NCBI GenBank assembly: GCA_041480065.1
Contig: JBGOZF010000001.1
Span: 62,001-126,000 of the forward strand
Source: Fen-999 sp041480065
GTDB taxonomy: Bacteria; Pseudomonadota; Gammaproteobacteria; Burkholderiales; Rhodocyclaceae
DNA length: 64,000 nucleotides
Reading direction: 5' to 3'
Within the stretch, counting starts at the first letter, position 1, and every line of letters begins with the position of its first letter. Shown here piece by piece: positions 16,159-24,854 of the stretch. The translations under genes were made by a program, and so were the position numbers. The notes under the pieces are model-generated. The model searched no databases. It saw only the letters and a list, made by a program, of their open reading frames with translations, and had not been told where the DNA came from.

Positions 16159-18078
16159 TCAGGCCGCCGCGCCCTTGCTCTGCTTTTCCCGCAGCAGGCG
16201 TTCAATAAACGCTTCAGGGGACATCTGCCCGAGATCCTGATTGCCCCGGGCACGAACGGCGACCAACCCTGCGGCCTTCTCTTTGTCACCCACAACAACG
16301 AAGTACGGCCGCTTCAACAAGCTATGTTCCCGAATTTTATAGCTAATTTTCTCGCCGCGCAAATCGAGTTCGGCTCGCAGGCCGGCCGCGCGCAGCATTT
16401 TTGCCACAGCCTCGGCGTAGTCGGCCTGGCCTTCCGATATATTCATGACCACGACTTGGACCGGGGAAAGCCACAGCGGGAGCGCGCCGGCGTAATGCTC
16501 GATCAAAATGCCGGTGAAACGCTCGAGTGATCCGAACAATGCCCGGTGCAGCATCACCGGCCGCTTGTGGGTGTTGTCCGCGGCCACGTAATGGATATCG
16601 AAACGCTCGGGCAGGTTCATGTCCACCTGCAAGGTGCCACACTGCCAGTCGCGGCCGATGGCATCGCGCAGGACAAACTCCAGCTTCGGGCCGTAGAAGG
16701 CGCCTTCACCGGGGAAGAGTTCGTAGGCCATGCCCATGTGGTCGAGCGCCGTGGCCAATGCCGCTTCCAGCTTGTCCCAGATCTCGTCGGAACCGATGCG
16801 GTTGTCCGGCCGCGTCGAGAGCTTGATGCGCACATCGGTGAAGCTGAAGTCCTTGTAGATGTCGAGGATCAGCGCGACGACATCCTTGCACTCCTGCTCC
16901 ATCTGCTCTTCGGTGCAGTAGATGTGAGCGTCGTCCTGCGTGAAGTGGCGCACCCGCAGAAGGCCGTGCAGTGCGCCGGAAGGTTCGTAGCGATGCACCT
17001 TGCCGAACTCGGCCATGCGGATGGGCAGGTCGCGGTAGCTCTTGATGCCCTGCTTGTAGAGCAGCATGCCACCGGGACAGTTCATCGGTTTCAAGGCGAA
17101 CATGCGTTCGTCCTCGGTCTGCGTGGTGAACATGTGCTCGCGGTAATTGAACCAGTGGCCCGACACTTCCCAGAGGCTGCGATCCATCACGTCGGGCGTG
17201 TTCACTTCGACGTAACCAGCGGCCTCCTGCCGGCCGCGCATGTAATTGATCAGGTCCTGGAACAACCGCCAGCCGTGCGGATGCCAGAACACCGAGCCCG
17301 GCGCCTCCTCCTGCAGGTGGAAGAGGTCGAGCATCGGGCCGAGCTTGCGGTGGTCGCGCTTTTCGGCCTCTTCGAGCATGTTGAGGTAGGCGTCGAGCTC
17401 GTCCTTCTTCGCCCAGGCCGTGCCATAGACACGCTGGAGTTGCTCGTTCTTCGAATCACCGCGCCAGTAGGCGCCGGCGACCTTCATCAGTTTGAAGACC
17501 TTGAGCTTGCCGGTCGAGGGCACGTGGGGACCGCGACAGAGGTCGACGAAATCGCCCTCACGATAGAGCGAGACATCCTGATCGGCGGGAATCGCGGCGA
17601 TCAGTTCGGCCTTGTAGTGCTCACCGATGGACTTGAAGAACTCGACCGCCTTGTCGCGCGGCCAGACTTCGCGCGTGACCGGAAAGTCTTTCTTCGCCAG
17701 TTCGGCCATGCGGGCTTCGATGGCCGCGAGATCTTCCGGAGTAAACGGGCGCTGGTAGGCAAAATCGTAGTAGAAGCCATTCTCGATCACCGGGCCGATG
17801 GTCACCTGTGCGTCGGGAAACAGTTCCTTGACGGCGTAGGCCAGCAGGTGGGCCGTGGAGTGGCGGATGATCTCAACACCATCGGCATCCTTGTCGGTGA
17901 CGATCGCCACCTGGGCGTCGCGCTCGATGACGAAAGAGGTGTCGACGAGCTTGCCGTCCACGCGGCCGGCGAGCGCGGCCTTGGCCAGGCCGGGGCCGAT
18001 GGAGGCCGCTAGGTCGGCGACCGTGACATTCTCGTCGAAACGGCGTTCGGAGCCGTCGGGCAGGCGGATGACAGGCAT
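16159..18078 (-). CDS. thrS: Threonine--tRNA ligase
   Basis: 639 residues from ATG 18078 (MPVIRLPDGSERRF), chosen over an upstream start because this is the conserved TGS-domain beginning. It has the TGS domain (1-62), the editing domain with HSTAHLLAYAV (HxxxH metal/editing site), class II motifs (MNCPGGMLLYK with the zinc-binding Cys, VRHFTQDDAHIYC) and the anticodon-binding domain (LSPVQVVVMNISEGQ). It is the first gene of the translation operon; its stop lies 28 bases before the infC start. Confidence 0.97.
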   Translation of the reverse strand: MPVIRLPDGSERRFDENVTVADLAASIGPGLAKAALAGRVDGKLVDTSFVIERDAQVAIVTDKDADGVEIIRHSTAHLLAYAVKELFPDAQVTIGPVIENGFYYDFAYQRPFTPEDLAAIEARMAELAKKDFPVTREVWPRDKAVEFFKSIGEHYKAELIAAIPADQDVSLYREGDFVDLCRGPHVPSTGKLKVFKLMKVAGAYWRGDSKNEQLQRVYGTAWAKKDELDAYLNMLEEAEKRDHRKLGPMLDLFHLQEEAPGSVFWHPHGWRLFQDLINYMRGRQEAAGYVEVNTPDVMDRSLWEVSGHWFNYREHMFTTQTEDERMFALKPMNCPGGMLLYKQGIKSYRDLPIRMAEFGKVHRYEPSGALHGLLRVRHFTQDDAHIYCTEEQMEQECKDVVALILDIYKDFSFTDVRIKLSTRPDNRIGSDEIWDKLEAALATALDHMGMAYELFPGEGAFYGPKLEFVLRDAIGRDWQCGTLQVDMNLPERFDIHYVAADNTHKRPVMLHRALFGSLERFTGILIEHYAGALPLWLSPVQVVVMNISEGQADYAEAVAKMLRAAGLRAELDLRGEKISYKIREHSLLKRPYFVVVGDKEKAAGLVAVRARGNQDLGQMSPEAFIERLLREKQSKGAAA

Positions 18079-18150
18079 GTCGGCATTCCTGAAAAAGAAA
18101 GTGCGGCCGAGCCGCACTTCGTCAGGAAATCATACCACAAGGGGCGATCG

Positions 18151-19113
18151 TCAGCCCTCGGCAAGCCGCTTGTTGACGGCGACGACGTGCAACAACAACA
18201 AGGCGGCGCCGAAGTTGTGGGCGACCGCCAGTGGCAGCGGCAAGGTCATGAGGATGTTTGCGATACCGAGGCTCACCTGCAGGACAAGAACGACCGCGAG
18301 AACGAAGGCCCAGTTGCGCCAGGCCGGCGAGGAGCGAAGGCGCAGGATGAGTACACCCACGGTAACGAAGACCAGCAGCGCGCCCAGCCGGTGCATCCAG
18401 TGGATCGCGGTCAATGCCGCCAGCGGCAGCAGACTGCCGTCACCCGTATACCCCAGTTCGCGCAACACCGTGAAGGCATGATGGAAGTCCATCTCCGGCA
18501 ACCATGCGCCTTGGCAAGTCGGAAAATCCTGACATGCCAGCGCCGCATAGTTGCTGGTCACCCAGCCGCCAAGGCCGATCTGGACAGCGGTCGCCACCAG
18601 CGCGAGCTTCGCCATCAGCGCCGCCCCGGGCGGTGCCGATGGCTGTGAGGCGGCGTCGCGCTCGGACATCGCCAGCAGGGTCAGCAGACCGACGATGGTC
18701 ATGCCGCCGAGCAGGTGGCCGGTGACGATTGCCGGTTTCAACAGCAAGGTCACGGTCCACATGCCGAGCAGGGCCTGGAAGACGATCATCCCCGCCAGCG
18801 CCGCCGTCACCACCGGTCGCTGGCGCCAGCCCAGCCAGCAGATCGCGAACACCAGCAGACCGAGCGTGCCCGCGACGTAGCGGTGGATCATCTCCTTCCA
18901 GGCTTTGGCGGGCTCCACCGGCTTGTCCGGAAAAGCCTGCATCGCCGCGCTCTGCTCGGCCGGATGCTCGGGCACGCCGACCAGCTTGCCGTAGCAGCCG
19001 GGCCAGTCGGGGCAACCGAGCCCGGCATCGGACAGTCGCACGTAGGCACCGAGCGGCACCACGAACAAAGCCAGGTACAGCGCCGCCAGTGCGATGATTC
19101 TGAATCTCGGCAT
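18151..19113 (-). CDS. ctaA: Haem A synthase (CtaA/Cox15)
   Basis: 320 residues and about eight membrane helices. Conserved histidine helices are visible: EMIHRYVAGTLGL, IVTGHLLGGM, AIHWMHRLGAL and VAHNFGAALLLLH. It oxidises the methyl group of haem O to form haem A for the aa3-type oxidase. It follows ctaB on the - strand after three bases and is the last gene of the cytochrome c-ctaB-ctaA operon, opposite to the coxC-B-A operon. Confidence 0.93.
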   Translation of the reverse strand: MPRFRIIALAALYLALFVVPLGAYVRLSDAGLGCPDWPGCYGKLVGVPEHPAEQSAAMQAFPDKPVEPAKAWKEMIHRYVAGTLGLLVFAICWLGWRQRPVVTAALAGMIVFQALLGMWTVTLLLKPAIVTGHLLGGMTIVGLLTLLAMSERDAASQPSAPPGAALMAKLALVATAVQIGLGGWVTSNYAALACQDFPTCQGAWLPEMDFHHAFTVLRELGYTGDGSLLPLAALTAIHWMHRLGALLVFVTVGVLILRLRSSPAWRNWAFVLAVVLVLQVSLGIANILMTLPLPLAVAHNFGAALLLLHVVAVNKRLAEG

Positions 19114-19116
19114 CGT

Positions 19117-20010
19117 TCAGAATCGTAGCAGGCGGTCGACGATCAGCGCGGTGAACAGCAGCGTCAGATAGACGATGGAATACCTGAAGGTCTTGCGCGA
19201 CAAGGCATCGTCATAGCGCCGACAAAGTCGGATCGCATAACCCAGGAAGCCGGCATCGAGCGCCAGCGCCACCGCCAGATACAACCAGCCGCTCAAGCCG
19301 ATCCACACGGGCAGCAGGGTCGCTGCGGTCAACAGCACCGTGTAGAGCAGGATGTGACGGCAGGTGAATTGCAGTCCGTGAGTCACCGGCAGCATTGGCA
19401 GTGACGCCCGCGCAAACTCTTCGCGTCGATAGCAAGCCAGCGACCAGAAGTGCGGCGGTGTCCACAGGAAGACAATCAAGAACAGCGACAATGACTCGAC
19501 ACCGACCGTACCGGTCATCGCCGCCCAGCCGAGCACCGGTGGCATCGCGCCGGCCGCACCGCCGATGACGATGTTCATCGGCGTCATCGGTTTCAGCACC
19601 ACGGTGTAGATGACCGCGTAGCCGAGGAAAGTGGCCAGCGTCAGCCACATGGTGAGGTCGTTGACCCTGGCATGCAGCAGCCAGAGCCCGACGCCACCGA
19701 TCAGCGTCGCCAGCGTCAATGTCTCGATCGCGGAGATCGAGCCACGTGCGGTGGCCCGGCCCCGCGTTCGCGCCATCAGCGCATCGCTGGTGCGCTCGAC
19801 CAGGCAGTTGATTGCCGCCGCGGCACCAGCGACGAGTGCAATACCGAGCGAGGCAAACAGGAATCGCCCGGGCTGCGCCATGTCGGGCGATGCCAGCCAC
19901 ATGCCGATCATCGCGGTAAACACGATGAGGGTGTTCACCCGCGGCTTGCAAAGCTCGAAGAAAGCCGCCAGCCGCTCCGCCGGACGCGGACTTGCGTCGT
20001 AGGTCTGCAT
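19117..20010 (-). CDS. ctaB: Protohaem IX farnesyltransferase (haem O synthase)
   Basis: 297 residues from ATG 20010 (MQTYDASPRPAERLAAFFELCKPRV). UbiA-superfamily membrane protein with the NCLVERTSDALMARTRGR motif (NxxxD-type prenyl-diphosphate site, about residue 70) and the WTPPHFWSLA and LPMLPVTHG loops typical of CyoE/CtaB. It makes haem O from haem B, feeding CtaA downstream. A start further upstream is open but would run into the cytochrome gene. Confidence 0.93.
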   Translation of the reverse strand: MQTYDASPRPAERLAAFFELCKPRVNTLIVFTAMIGMWLASPDMAQPGRFLFASLGIALVAGAAAAINCLVERTSDALMARTRGRATARGSISAIETLTLATLIGGVGLWLLHARVNDLTMWLTLATFLGYAVIYTVVLKPMTPMNIVIGGAAGAMPPVLGWAAMTGTVGVESLSLFLIVFLWTPPHFWSLACYRREEFARASLPMLPVTHGLQFTCRHILLYTVLLTAATLLPVWIGLSGWLYLAVALALDAGFLGYAIRLCRRYDDALSRKTFRYSIVYLTLLFTALIVDRLLRF

Positions 20011-20011
20011 G

Positions 20012-20677
20012 TTAGCGGACCAGCGTTGACACGTACTCCGCAACCGCTGCAATCTCCTTGTCGTCCAAGTGCAAGCCGACGTTATGCATCAAACTGCCGA
20101 CGTCATTCTTCCGGCTGCCGTCCCTGAACGCCTTCAACTGCTTGGTAACGTAGCTGGCGTGTTGACCACCGATCGCCGGCGCCAGCACCGTCGGTGCGAG
20201 CTTGTAGCTCTCGACCCAGTCGCGGCGACCGACGCCGTTGACGCCGTGGCAACCGACGCAGGCGGCAACGAATTCGGCACGGCCCGACTTGCCTTTGAGG
20301 AACAGCTTCTCGCCTTGAGCCAATAGACTCCTGTCAGTCGCTTCGCTCGGCCTCACCTGCTGCTTGGAGAAGAAAGCTGCGAGATCGGGAATATCTGCTT
20401 CGACGACGGTCTGCGCCATAGGCGACATTTGCGCATTCGCACGTTTGCCGGCCTTGAAGTCATGCAACTGCTTGGTGATGTACTCCGGCATCTGGCCAGC
20501 GAGCTTGGGCCATTGCTCGGTCGGCGGCGCCAGCGCAGGGCTGTTGCCGTCAGGCCCGTGGCAGGCCATGCAGGCCGCCGCCTTCTGTTGTCCCAACTCG
20601 GGATTGCCTGCTGCTGAAACGAAAGGTGCTACGAACAACGACGCGACAAGAAATGCGGACGCAATGATCCCCCTCAT
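20012..20677 (-). CDS. Dihaem cytochrome c, c4-like
   Basis: 221 residues from ATG 20677 behind GGAGGG. A signal peptide ends near AVSA-type FVSAA at about residue 22. Two CxxCH haem sites are present, CMACH near residue 36 and CVGCH near residue 136, in two similar halves, each followed by LxGQ/GGQ...YxxKQLxxF segments. This is the cytochrome c4 plan: a periplasmic electron carrier to terminal oxidases. It heads the operon with haem A synthesis genes and diverges from coxC, fitting a donor for the neighbouring oxidase. Confidence 0.9.
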   Translation of the reverse strand: MRGIIASAFLVASLFVAPFVSAAGNPELGQQKAAACMACHGPDGNSPALAPPTEQWPKLAGQMPEYITKQLHDFKAGKRANAQMSPMAQTVVEADIPDLAAFFSKQQVRPSEATDRSLLAQGEKLFLKGKSGRAEFVAACVGCHGVNGVGRRDWVESYKLAPTVLAPAIGGQHASYVTKQLKAFRDGSRKNDVGSLMHNVGLHLDDKEIAAVAEYVSTLVR

Positions 20678-20856
20678 GATGTCCCTCCTCCGTTTTGACT
20701 TCGAAATTACCTGCGCCTGATTTTTTTCTTGACAAGGCGTCGGCAGTATGCGACAAATCGCCGCACAAAGCAAAAAAAACTATAGGCGTATTGTGCGGCC
20801 TTATGTTGTGGGTCGCAAAGTTTGCCGACGAAGACAAACATAGGAGGAGGAAGGCA
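20678..20856. promoter_or_regulatory. Divergent promoter region, cytochrome c4 versus coxC
   Basis: This 179-base gap must hold both promoters. On + a perfect TTGACA (20729-20734) is followed 18 bases later by a weak ACAAAT. On - a TTGCTT and a CATACT are spaced 17 bases apart. The -10 boxes are poor, so the assignments are tentative. AGGAGGAGG before the coxC ATG is a strong ribosome site. Confidence 0.35.
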
Positions 20857-21615
20857 ATGAGTAATCTTGAAGTCGCCCATGGCGACGGCGTTCACGCGCA
20901 CTGGGACACCAGCATCTGGCCGTTGGTTCTGAGCGTTGGCATCCTGGCGCTGGCGCTGTCGTTCATGTTCCAGTTCGTCTATCACCTGTCATTCCCGGCA
21001 ATCCTGTCCCTCGGGCTGGGCCTGCCACTGATCCTCGGCGGCATCGCCGGCTGGACCAGCGAAGCGATGGGAACCGGCGAAGGCTTATCGTTCGCCTCCA
21101 TGGGCTGGTTCATCCTGGCCGAGGCGATGATCTTCCTCTCGTGCTTCGCCGCCTACTGGTACGGACGCCTCGAAGCTCCGATGTGGCCACTGCCGGGCAG
21201 CGTCGAGTTGCCGAAGCTGATTCCGTTGATCATGACAGCGACACTGGTCACCTCTTCGCTGACGATCCATCGCGCCGAGCAGTTCATGCATGCACACGAT
21301 AAAGCAGGCTTCGTGCGCTGGCTGCTGCTCACGATCGTTCTCGGCCTGGCCTTCCTCAGCATGTCGGGCTTCGAATGGACTCACCTGATCCATGAAGGTT
21401 TCACGATCAAGACCAATCTGTTCGGCACGGTCTTCTACTCCATCACGGGCCTGCATGGTTCGCACGTGCTGGTCGGTCTGGGGATCTTCATCGCTGGCCT
21501 TTTCCCGGCCATGAAGGGCAATCTGGCGCCGGGTTTCTGGCGCACTGCCAGCCTTTATTGGCACTTCGTGGACATCATTTGGTTCTTCGTCGTCTCGCAA
21601 GTCTACTTCTGGTAA
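20857..21615 (+). CDS. coxC: Cytochrome c oxidase subunit III
   Basis: 252 residues with about seven membrane helices. Subunit III motifs include WFILAEAMIFLSCFAAYW, HRAEQFMHA-type helix, FEWTHLIHEGF and the end GLHGSHVLVGLGIF...LYWHFVDIIWFFVVSQVYFW. The conserved glutamate (LAEAM) and the haem-copper family III His residues are present. The order coxC-SCO-coxB-coxA, with subunit III first, differs from the common coxB-coxA-ctaG-coxC order. Confidence 0.92.
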   Translation: MSNLEVAHGDGVHAHWDTSIWPLVLSVGILALALSFMFQFVYHLSFPAILSLGLGLPLILGGIAGWTSEAMGTGEGLSFASMGWFILAEAMIFLSCFAAYWYGRLEAPMWPLPGSVELPKLIPLIMTATLVTSSLTIHRAEQFMHAHDKAGFVRWLLLTIVLGLAFLSMSGFEWTHLIHEGFTIKTNLFGTVFYSITGLHGSHVLVGLGIFIAGLFPAMKGNLAPGFWRTASLYWHFVDIIWFFVVSQVYFW

Positions 21616-22400
21616 CGGCGGCGATGTCGGCTTACGCGGTTCGCGAACCACCGCGTTCCGTCACAGTGGACGCGTCACTTATCCAGATCGACGAACCTCG
21701 CTACCTGGGAGCACGGCTGCGTGCCGACACCGTGCTCACGGATAGCGAGGGGCGGGACTTCGCGCTCGGCGACATGCTGGGCAAACCCATGATCCTGCTG
21801 CTGTCGTATTACGGCTGCGACGGCACCTGCCCGACCATGAACATGGAACTAGCCAAGGTGCTCGCCAAGGTGGATCGTTTCCGGCTCGGCAAGGACTATC
21901 GGGTGCTGACGGTCTCGTTCGATGCCCGCGATTCGCAGCAGACGGCGGCGACTTTCCTGGCCAAGACCGGCGGGATACCGGAGCCGATGCGCGAAGGCTG
22001 GCGCCACGCCGTGATCAAGAACCGGGATGTCACCGGCTTCGCCGGCGAGATCGGCTACCGGTTCTTCTGGTCGGATGCGGCAAAAGCCTTCATGCATCCG
22101 AACGTACTTGTCTTCGTAACACCGCAGGGACGGGTGGCGCGCTACATCTACGGCACCCGCATGGATGCAAGGACTGTGGAACTGGCATTGACGGACGCCG
22201 ACTGGGACCGCATCGCGGATTCGGTCGCACTGTTCGACATCCTGGTCGGCGCCTGCTTCAGCTACAACTACACTGAAGGCAGGTACCAGCCGAACTATGC
22301 GCAGTTGATCGGGATCGGGTCATTCCTTTTTGGACTGACCCTGATGGGGTACGGTGCATGGGCCTATCGTGGAGTCAAAAGAGGGGGGACGAATGTTTAA
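21579..22400 (+). CDS. SCO1/SenC-family copper chaperone with C-terminal membrane helix
   Basis: About 273 residues if started at TTG 21579, which gives a clean signal peptide (VLRRLASLLLVTAAMSAYA) but overlaps coxC by 37 bases; TTG 21558 and ATG 21624 are the alternatives, the last removing most of the signal. The thioredoxin fold holds the copper-binding CDGTCPTM motif and the distal histidine in AFMHPNVLVF. A further hydrophobic helix near the C-terminus (LIGIGSFLFGLTLMGYGAW) would anchor it in the inner membrane facing the periplasm. It should help load copper into CoxB CuA. It overlaps coxB by eight bases. Confidence 0.88.
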   Translation: MVLRRLASLLLVTAAMSAYAVREPPRSVTVDASLIQIDEPRYLGARLRADTVLTDSEGRDFALGDMLGKPMILLLSYYGCDGTCPTMNMELAKVLAKVDRFRLGKDYRVLTVSFDARDSQQTAATFLAKTGGIPEPMREGWRHAVIKNRDVTGFAGEIGYRFFWSDAAKAFMHPNVLVFVTPQGRVARYIYGTRMDARTVELALTDADWDRIADSVALFDILVGACFSYNYTEGRYQPNYAQLIGIGSFLFGLTLMGYGAWAYRGVKRGGTNV

Positions 22401-23196
22401 GCACAATCGACTTTGGGCGGCTCTGGCGGGTTGGGCCGCTCTTGCCGCAGCCGGGCCAGCCTTGGCCGAGAAGTACATTCCGTCGACGGACAGGATTGTC
22501 GACCCTGCCGCAGGTTGGAAGCATCTTTGGACGGAGGTACTCACCGACATCACGCTGATGGGAATTCTCTTCGCCGTGGTGCTCGCTTTCCTGATCTGGA
22601 AGTATCGCCGGCGCCCCGGCGTCGAGGGAGGAGGAGCGCCACACCTGTCCACCGGTGCCGCCATCGCCTGGGCGGTCATTCCTGCCTTCATCTTCCTGGC
22701 CGACGACTTCTATGTCGCCGCCAACGGATGGCAGTTGTGGAATGTCCAGCGTACGGTGCCCACGGATCGGCTCGAGGTCAAACTCGAATCCGGCATGTAC
22801 AGTTGGGACTACACCTACCCCAACGGCGTGCACACGCAGAACGAGTTGAGAGTACCGGCGGGCAAACCCGTGTTGTTGCGCATGACCAGCCGCGACACGA
22901 TACACAACCACTACATGCCGGACTTCAAGATCAAGGAAGACTCGATGCCGGGACGGATCACGTATCTGTGGTTCTACCCGCAGAAACCGGGCAAGCATCT
23001 GGTCACCTGCAACGAGTACTGCGGCGTCATGCACTCGTACATGTCGGGCCAGGTCGTGGTCCTGCCGCCCGAGGAATACAACGCCTGGTACCAGCAGGAG
23101 GGTGACAAACTGAAGCAGGCCGCCGCCCCGGCCGCTCCGGTCGCCACCCCGGCCACGGAAACGGCTCCGGCGCCACAACAAAACGAGCCGGCATAA
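22393..23196 (+). CDS. coxB: Cytochrome c oxidase subunit II
   Basis: 267 residues from ATG 22393 behind GAGGGGGGA. Signal peptide, two membrane helices, then a cupredoxin domain with the full CuA set: a histidine in NHYMPDF, and CNEYCGVMHSYM (Cys-x-Glu-x-Cys-xxx-His-xx-Met, about residues 206-217). The C-terminal tail is Ala/Pro-rich with no fused cytochrome c, so this is aa3- rather than caa3-type; the dihaem cytochrome is a separate gene. Confidence 0.94.
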   Translation: MFKHNRLWAALAGWAALAAAGPALAEKYIPSTDRIVDPAAGWKHLWTEVLTDITLMGILFAVVLAFLIWKYRRRPGVEGGGAPHLSTGAAIAWAVIPAFIFLADDFYVAANGWQLWNVQRTVPTDRLEVKLESGMYSWDYTYPNGVHTQNELRVPAGKPVLLRMTSRDTIHNHYMPDFKIKEDSMPGRITYLWFYPQKPGKHLVTCNEYCGVMHSYMSGQVVVLPPEEYNAWYQQEGDKLKQAAAPAAPVATPATETAPAPQQNEPA

Positions 23197-23208
23197 GGAG
23201 GAGCAGAC

Positions 23209-24783
23209 ATGAATCTCAAGGAATGGATATTCACCACCGACCACAAGCGTGTCGGTATTCTCTACCTGATCGGATCGGTTGCCGCCTTCGTCGTCGCCGG
23301 CATCATGGCGATCCTGATGCGGGCCGAACTGTCGGCGATGGGCCCGACCATCACCGCCAACCCGACTACCTACAACGTGTGGCTCTACGCCCACGGCGCA
23401 GTCATGATCCTGGGCTTCCAGATCCCTGCGCTGACGGGCTTTGCCGCCAACTTCGCCATCCCGCTGATGATCGGCGCCAAGGACGTGGCCTTCCCGCGCC
23501 TCAACGCCTTCTCGGTCTGGCTGTTCTACATGGGCGTAGTGCTAGCGCTCTTGACGTTCGTCGTCCCGGATCCCCCCGATGTCCTGTGGACCGGCTACCC
23601 GCCCTACTCGACGATCACCACGGGCAACACGGCGCTCTACACCTTCACGGTGTTATTGATAGGCTTTGCGTCGATCATTGCCGGGGTCAACTTCCTGACC
23701 ACGATCGCCTACATGCGCGCCAAGGGCATGGGCTGGAACAAGCTCAACTTCTTCGTCTGGAGCATCATCGGCTCCTTCGTCATGCAGTTGATCTATGTTC
23801 CGGTGCTCGGCACCGCCGTGCTCCTGGTCAGTTTCGACAAGTACCTGGGCACGCACTTCTTCGACCCGACCATGGGCGGCGACGTGCTGACCTATCAGAA
23901 CCTGTTCTGGTTCTACTCGCACCCGGCGGTGTACGTGATCTTCCTGCCCTTCATGGGCATCATCATGGACATCTTCGCCACCTTCGCGAAGAACCCGGTC
24001 TTCAACTACAAGGCAGCGGTGTATGGCGGCATCTGGGGCATCGTGATCATCTCGGGCGAAGTCTGGATCCACCACCTGTACGTGACCGGCATGCCTGACT
24101 GGCTGCGTATCGGCCAGATGGTGACGACGCTGATGATCTCAGTGCCGGTCGGCCTGATGACCATCAGTTTGGTCGGCACGCTCTGGAAAGGCTCGATCAC
24201 CTTCGAGACGCCGATGCTCTATGCCCTGGGAACCATGTTCCTGTTCCTGGTCGGCGGCCTCACCGGCATACCGCTGGCGGTCACATCCCTGACGGTGAAC
24301 CTGTCCGAAACCTACTACGTCGTCGGCCACTTCCACTACGTCATGGCGGTGGCGGGGAGCCTGGCCATCTTCTCCGGGGTCTATTACTGGTTCCCGAAGA
24401 TGACCGGCCGCATGGTCAACGAGCTCTGGGGCCGGGTGGCGTTCCTGTTTACCTTCGTCGGCGCCAACGTCATCTTCTGGACCATGATGAGTGTGGGCGT
24501 ACGCGAAGGTCTGCCACGTCGATATTATGATTGGTCGCAGTTCCCGCAGGTGGCGCACGATCAGTTGGTGATGTCGCTGGGTACCATCATCATCGGCATC
24601 GGCTTTGCCATCATGCTGCTCAACTGGATATTGAGCGCCGCGTTCGGCAAGAAGGCCGGCGATAATCCGTGGCAATCCAAGTCCCTCGAGTGGACCACGG
24701 CATCGCCGCCGCCGCATGGCAACTGGCCGACGCCGCCGGTATTGGGCGACGACTGGAGTCCCTACGCATACGGCAAGCGTTGA
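23209..24783 (+). CDS. coxA: Cytochrome c oxidase subunit I, A2-type, K-channel lysine apparently absent
   Basis: 524 residues, 12 membrane helices. Haem and CuB ligands are present: HGAVM (haem a), SHPAVY with the cross-linked His-Tyr pair (about 236-242), HHLYVTGM (CuB) and VGHFHYVM (haem a3 and haem a). FWFYSHPAVY replaces the glutamate of GHPEVY, the YS signature of the A2 subfamily. The D-channel entry IGAKDVAFPRLN and an upstream Asn are kept. Where other A-type enzymes read VPTGIK, this reads VPVGLM (about 312-317), so both the K-channel Thr and Lys seem replaced, by Val and Met. The alignment was done by eye. A hairpin terminator follows. Confidence 0.93.
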   Translation: MNLKEWIFTTDHKRVGILYLIGSVAAFVVAGIMAILMRAELSAMGPTITANPTTYNVWLYAHGAVMILGFQIPALTGFAANFAIPLMIGAKDVAFPRLNAFSVWLFYMGVVLALLTFVVPDPPDVLWTGYPPYSTITTGNTALYTFTVLLIGFASIIAGVNFLTTIAYMRAKGMGWNKLNFFVWSIIGSFVMQLIYVPVLGTAVLLVSFDKYLGTHFFDPTMGGDVLTYQNLFWFYSHPAVYVIFLPFMGIIMDIFATFAKNPVFNYKAAVYGGIWGIVIISGEVWIHHLYVTGMPDWLRIGQMVTTLMISVPVGLMTISLVGTLWKGSITFETPMLYALGTMFLFLVGGLTGIPLAVTSLTVNLSETYYVVGHFHYVMAVAGSLAIFSGVYYWFPKMTGRMVNELWGRVAFLFTFVGANVIFWTMMSVGVREGLPRRYYDWSQFPQVAHDQLVMSLGTIIIGIGFAIMLLNWILSAAFGKKAGDNPWQSKSLEWTTASPPPHGNWPTPPVLGDDWSPYAYGKR

Positions 24784-24810
24784 CCGCTAGTCGCAAATCA
24801 GCTTGAATCG

Positions 24811-24836
24811 AATAGGGCGCCTGCCGGCGCCCTATT
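24811..24836 (+). terminator. Hairpin after coxA
   Basis: A perfect 11-base stem (24811-24821 with 24826-24836) and a TGCC loop, 27 bases after coxA. There is only a short T-stretch after it, so it may be a weak terminator or mRNA 3' stabiliser; the next gene starts 19 bases on. Confidence 0.6.
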
Positions 24837-24854
24837 CACATATCGGTTCCTAGA

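Noticed and set aside
16546..18012. 488-codon open frame on + opposite thrS
   Set aside because: Antisense shadow of a well-conserved synthetase gene.
20695..20856. N-terminal extension of coxC
   Set aside because: The frame is open upstream, but AGGAGGAGG directly before ATG 20857 and the family start exclude it.
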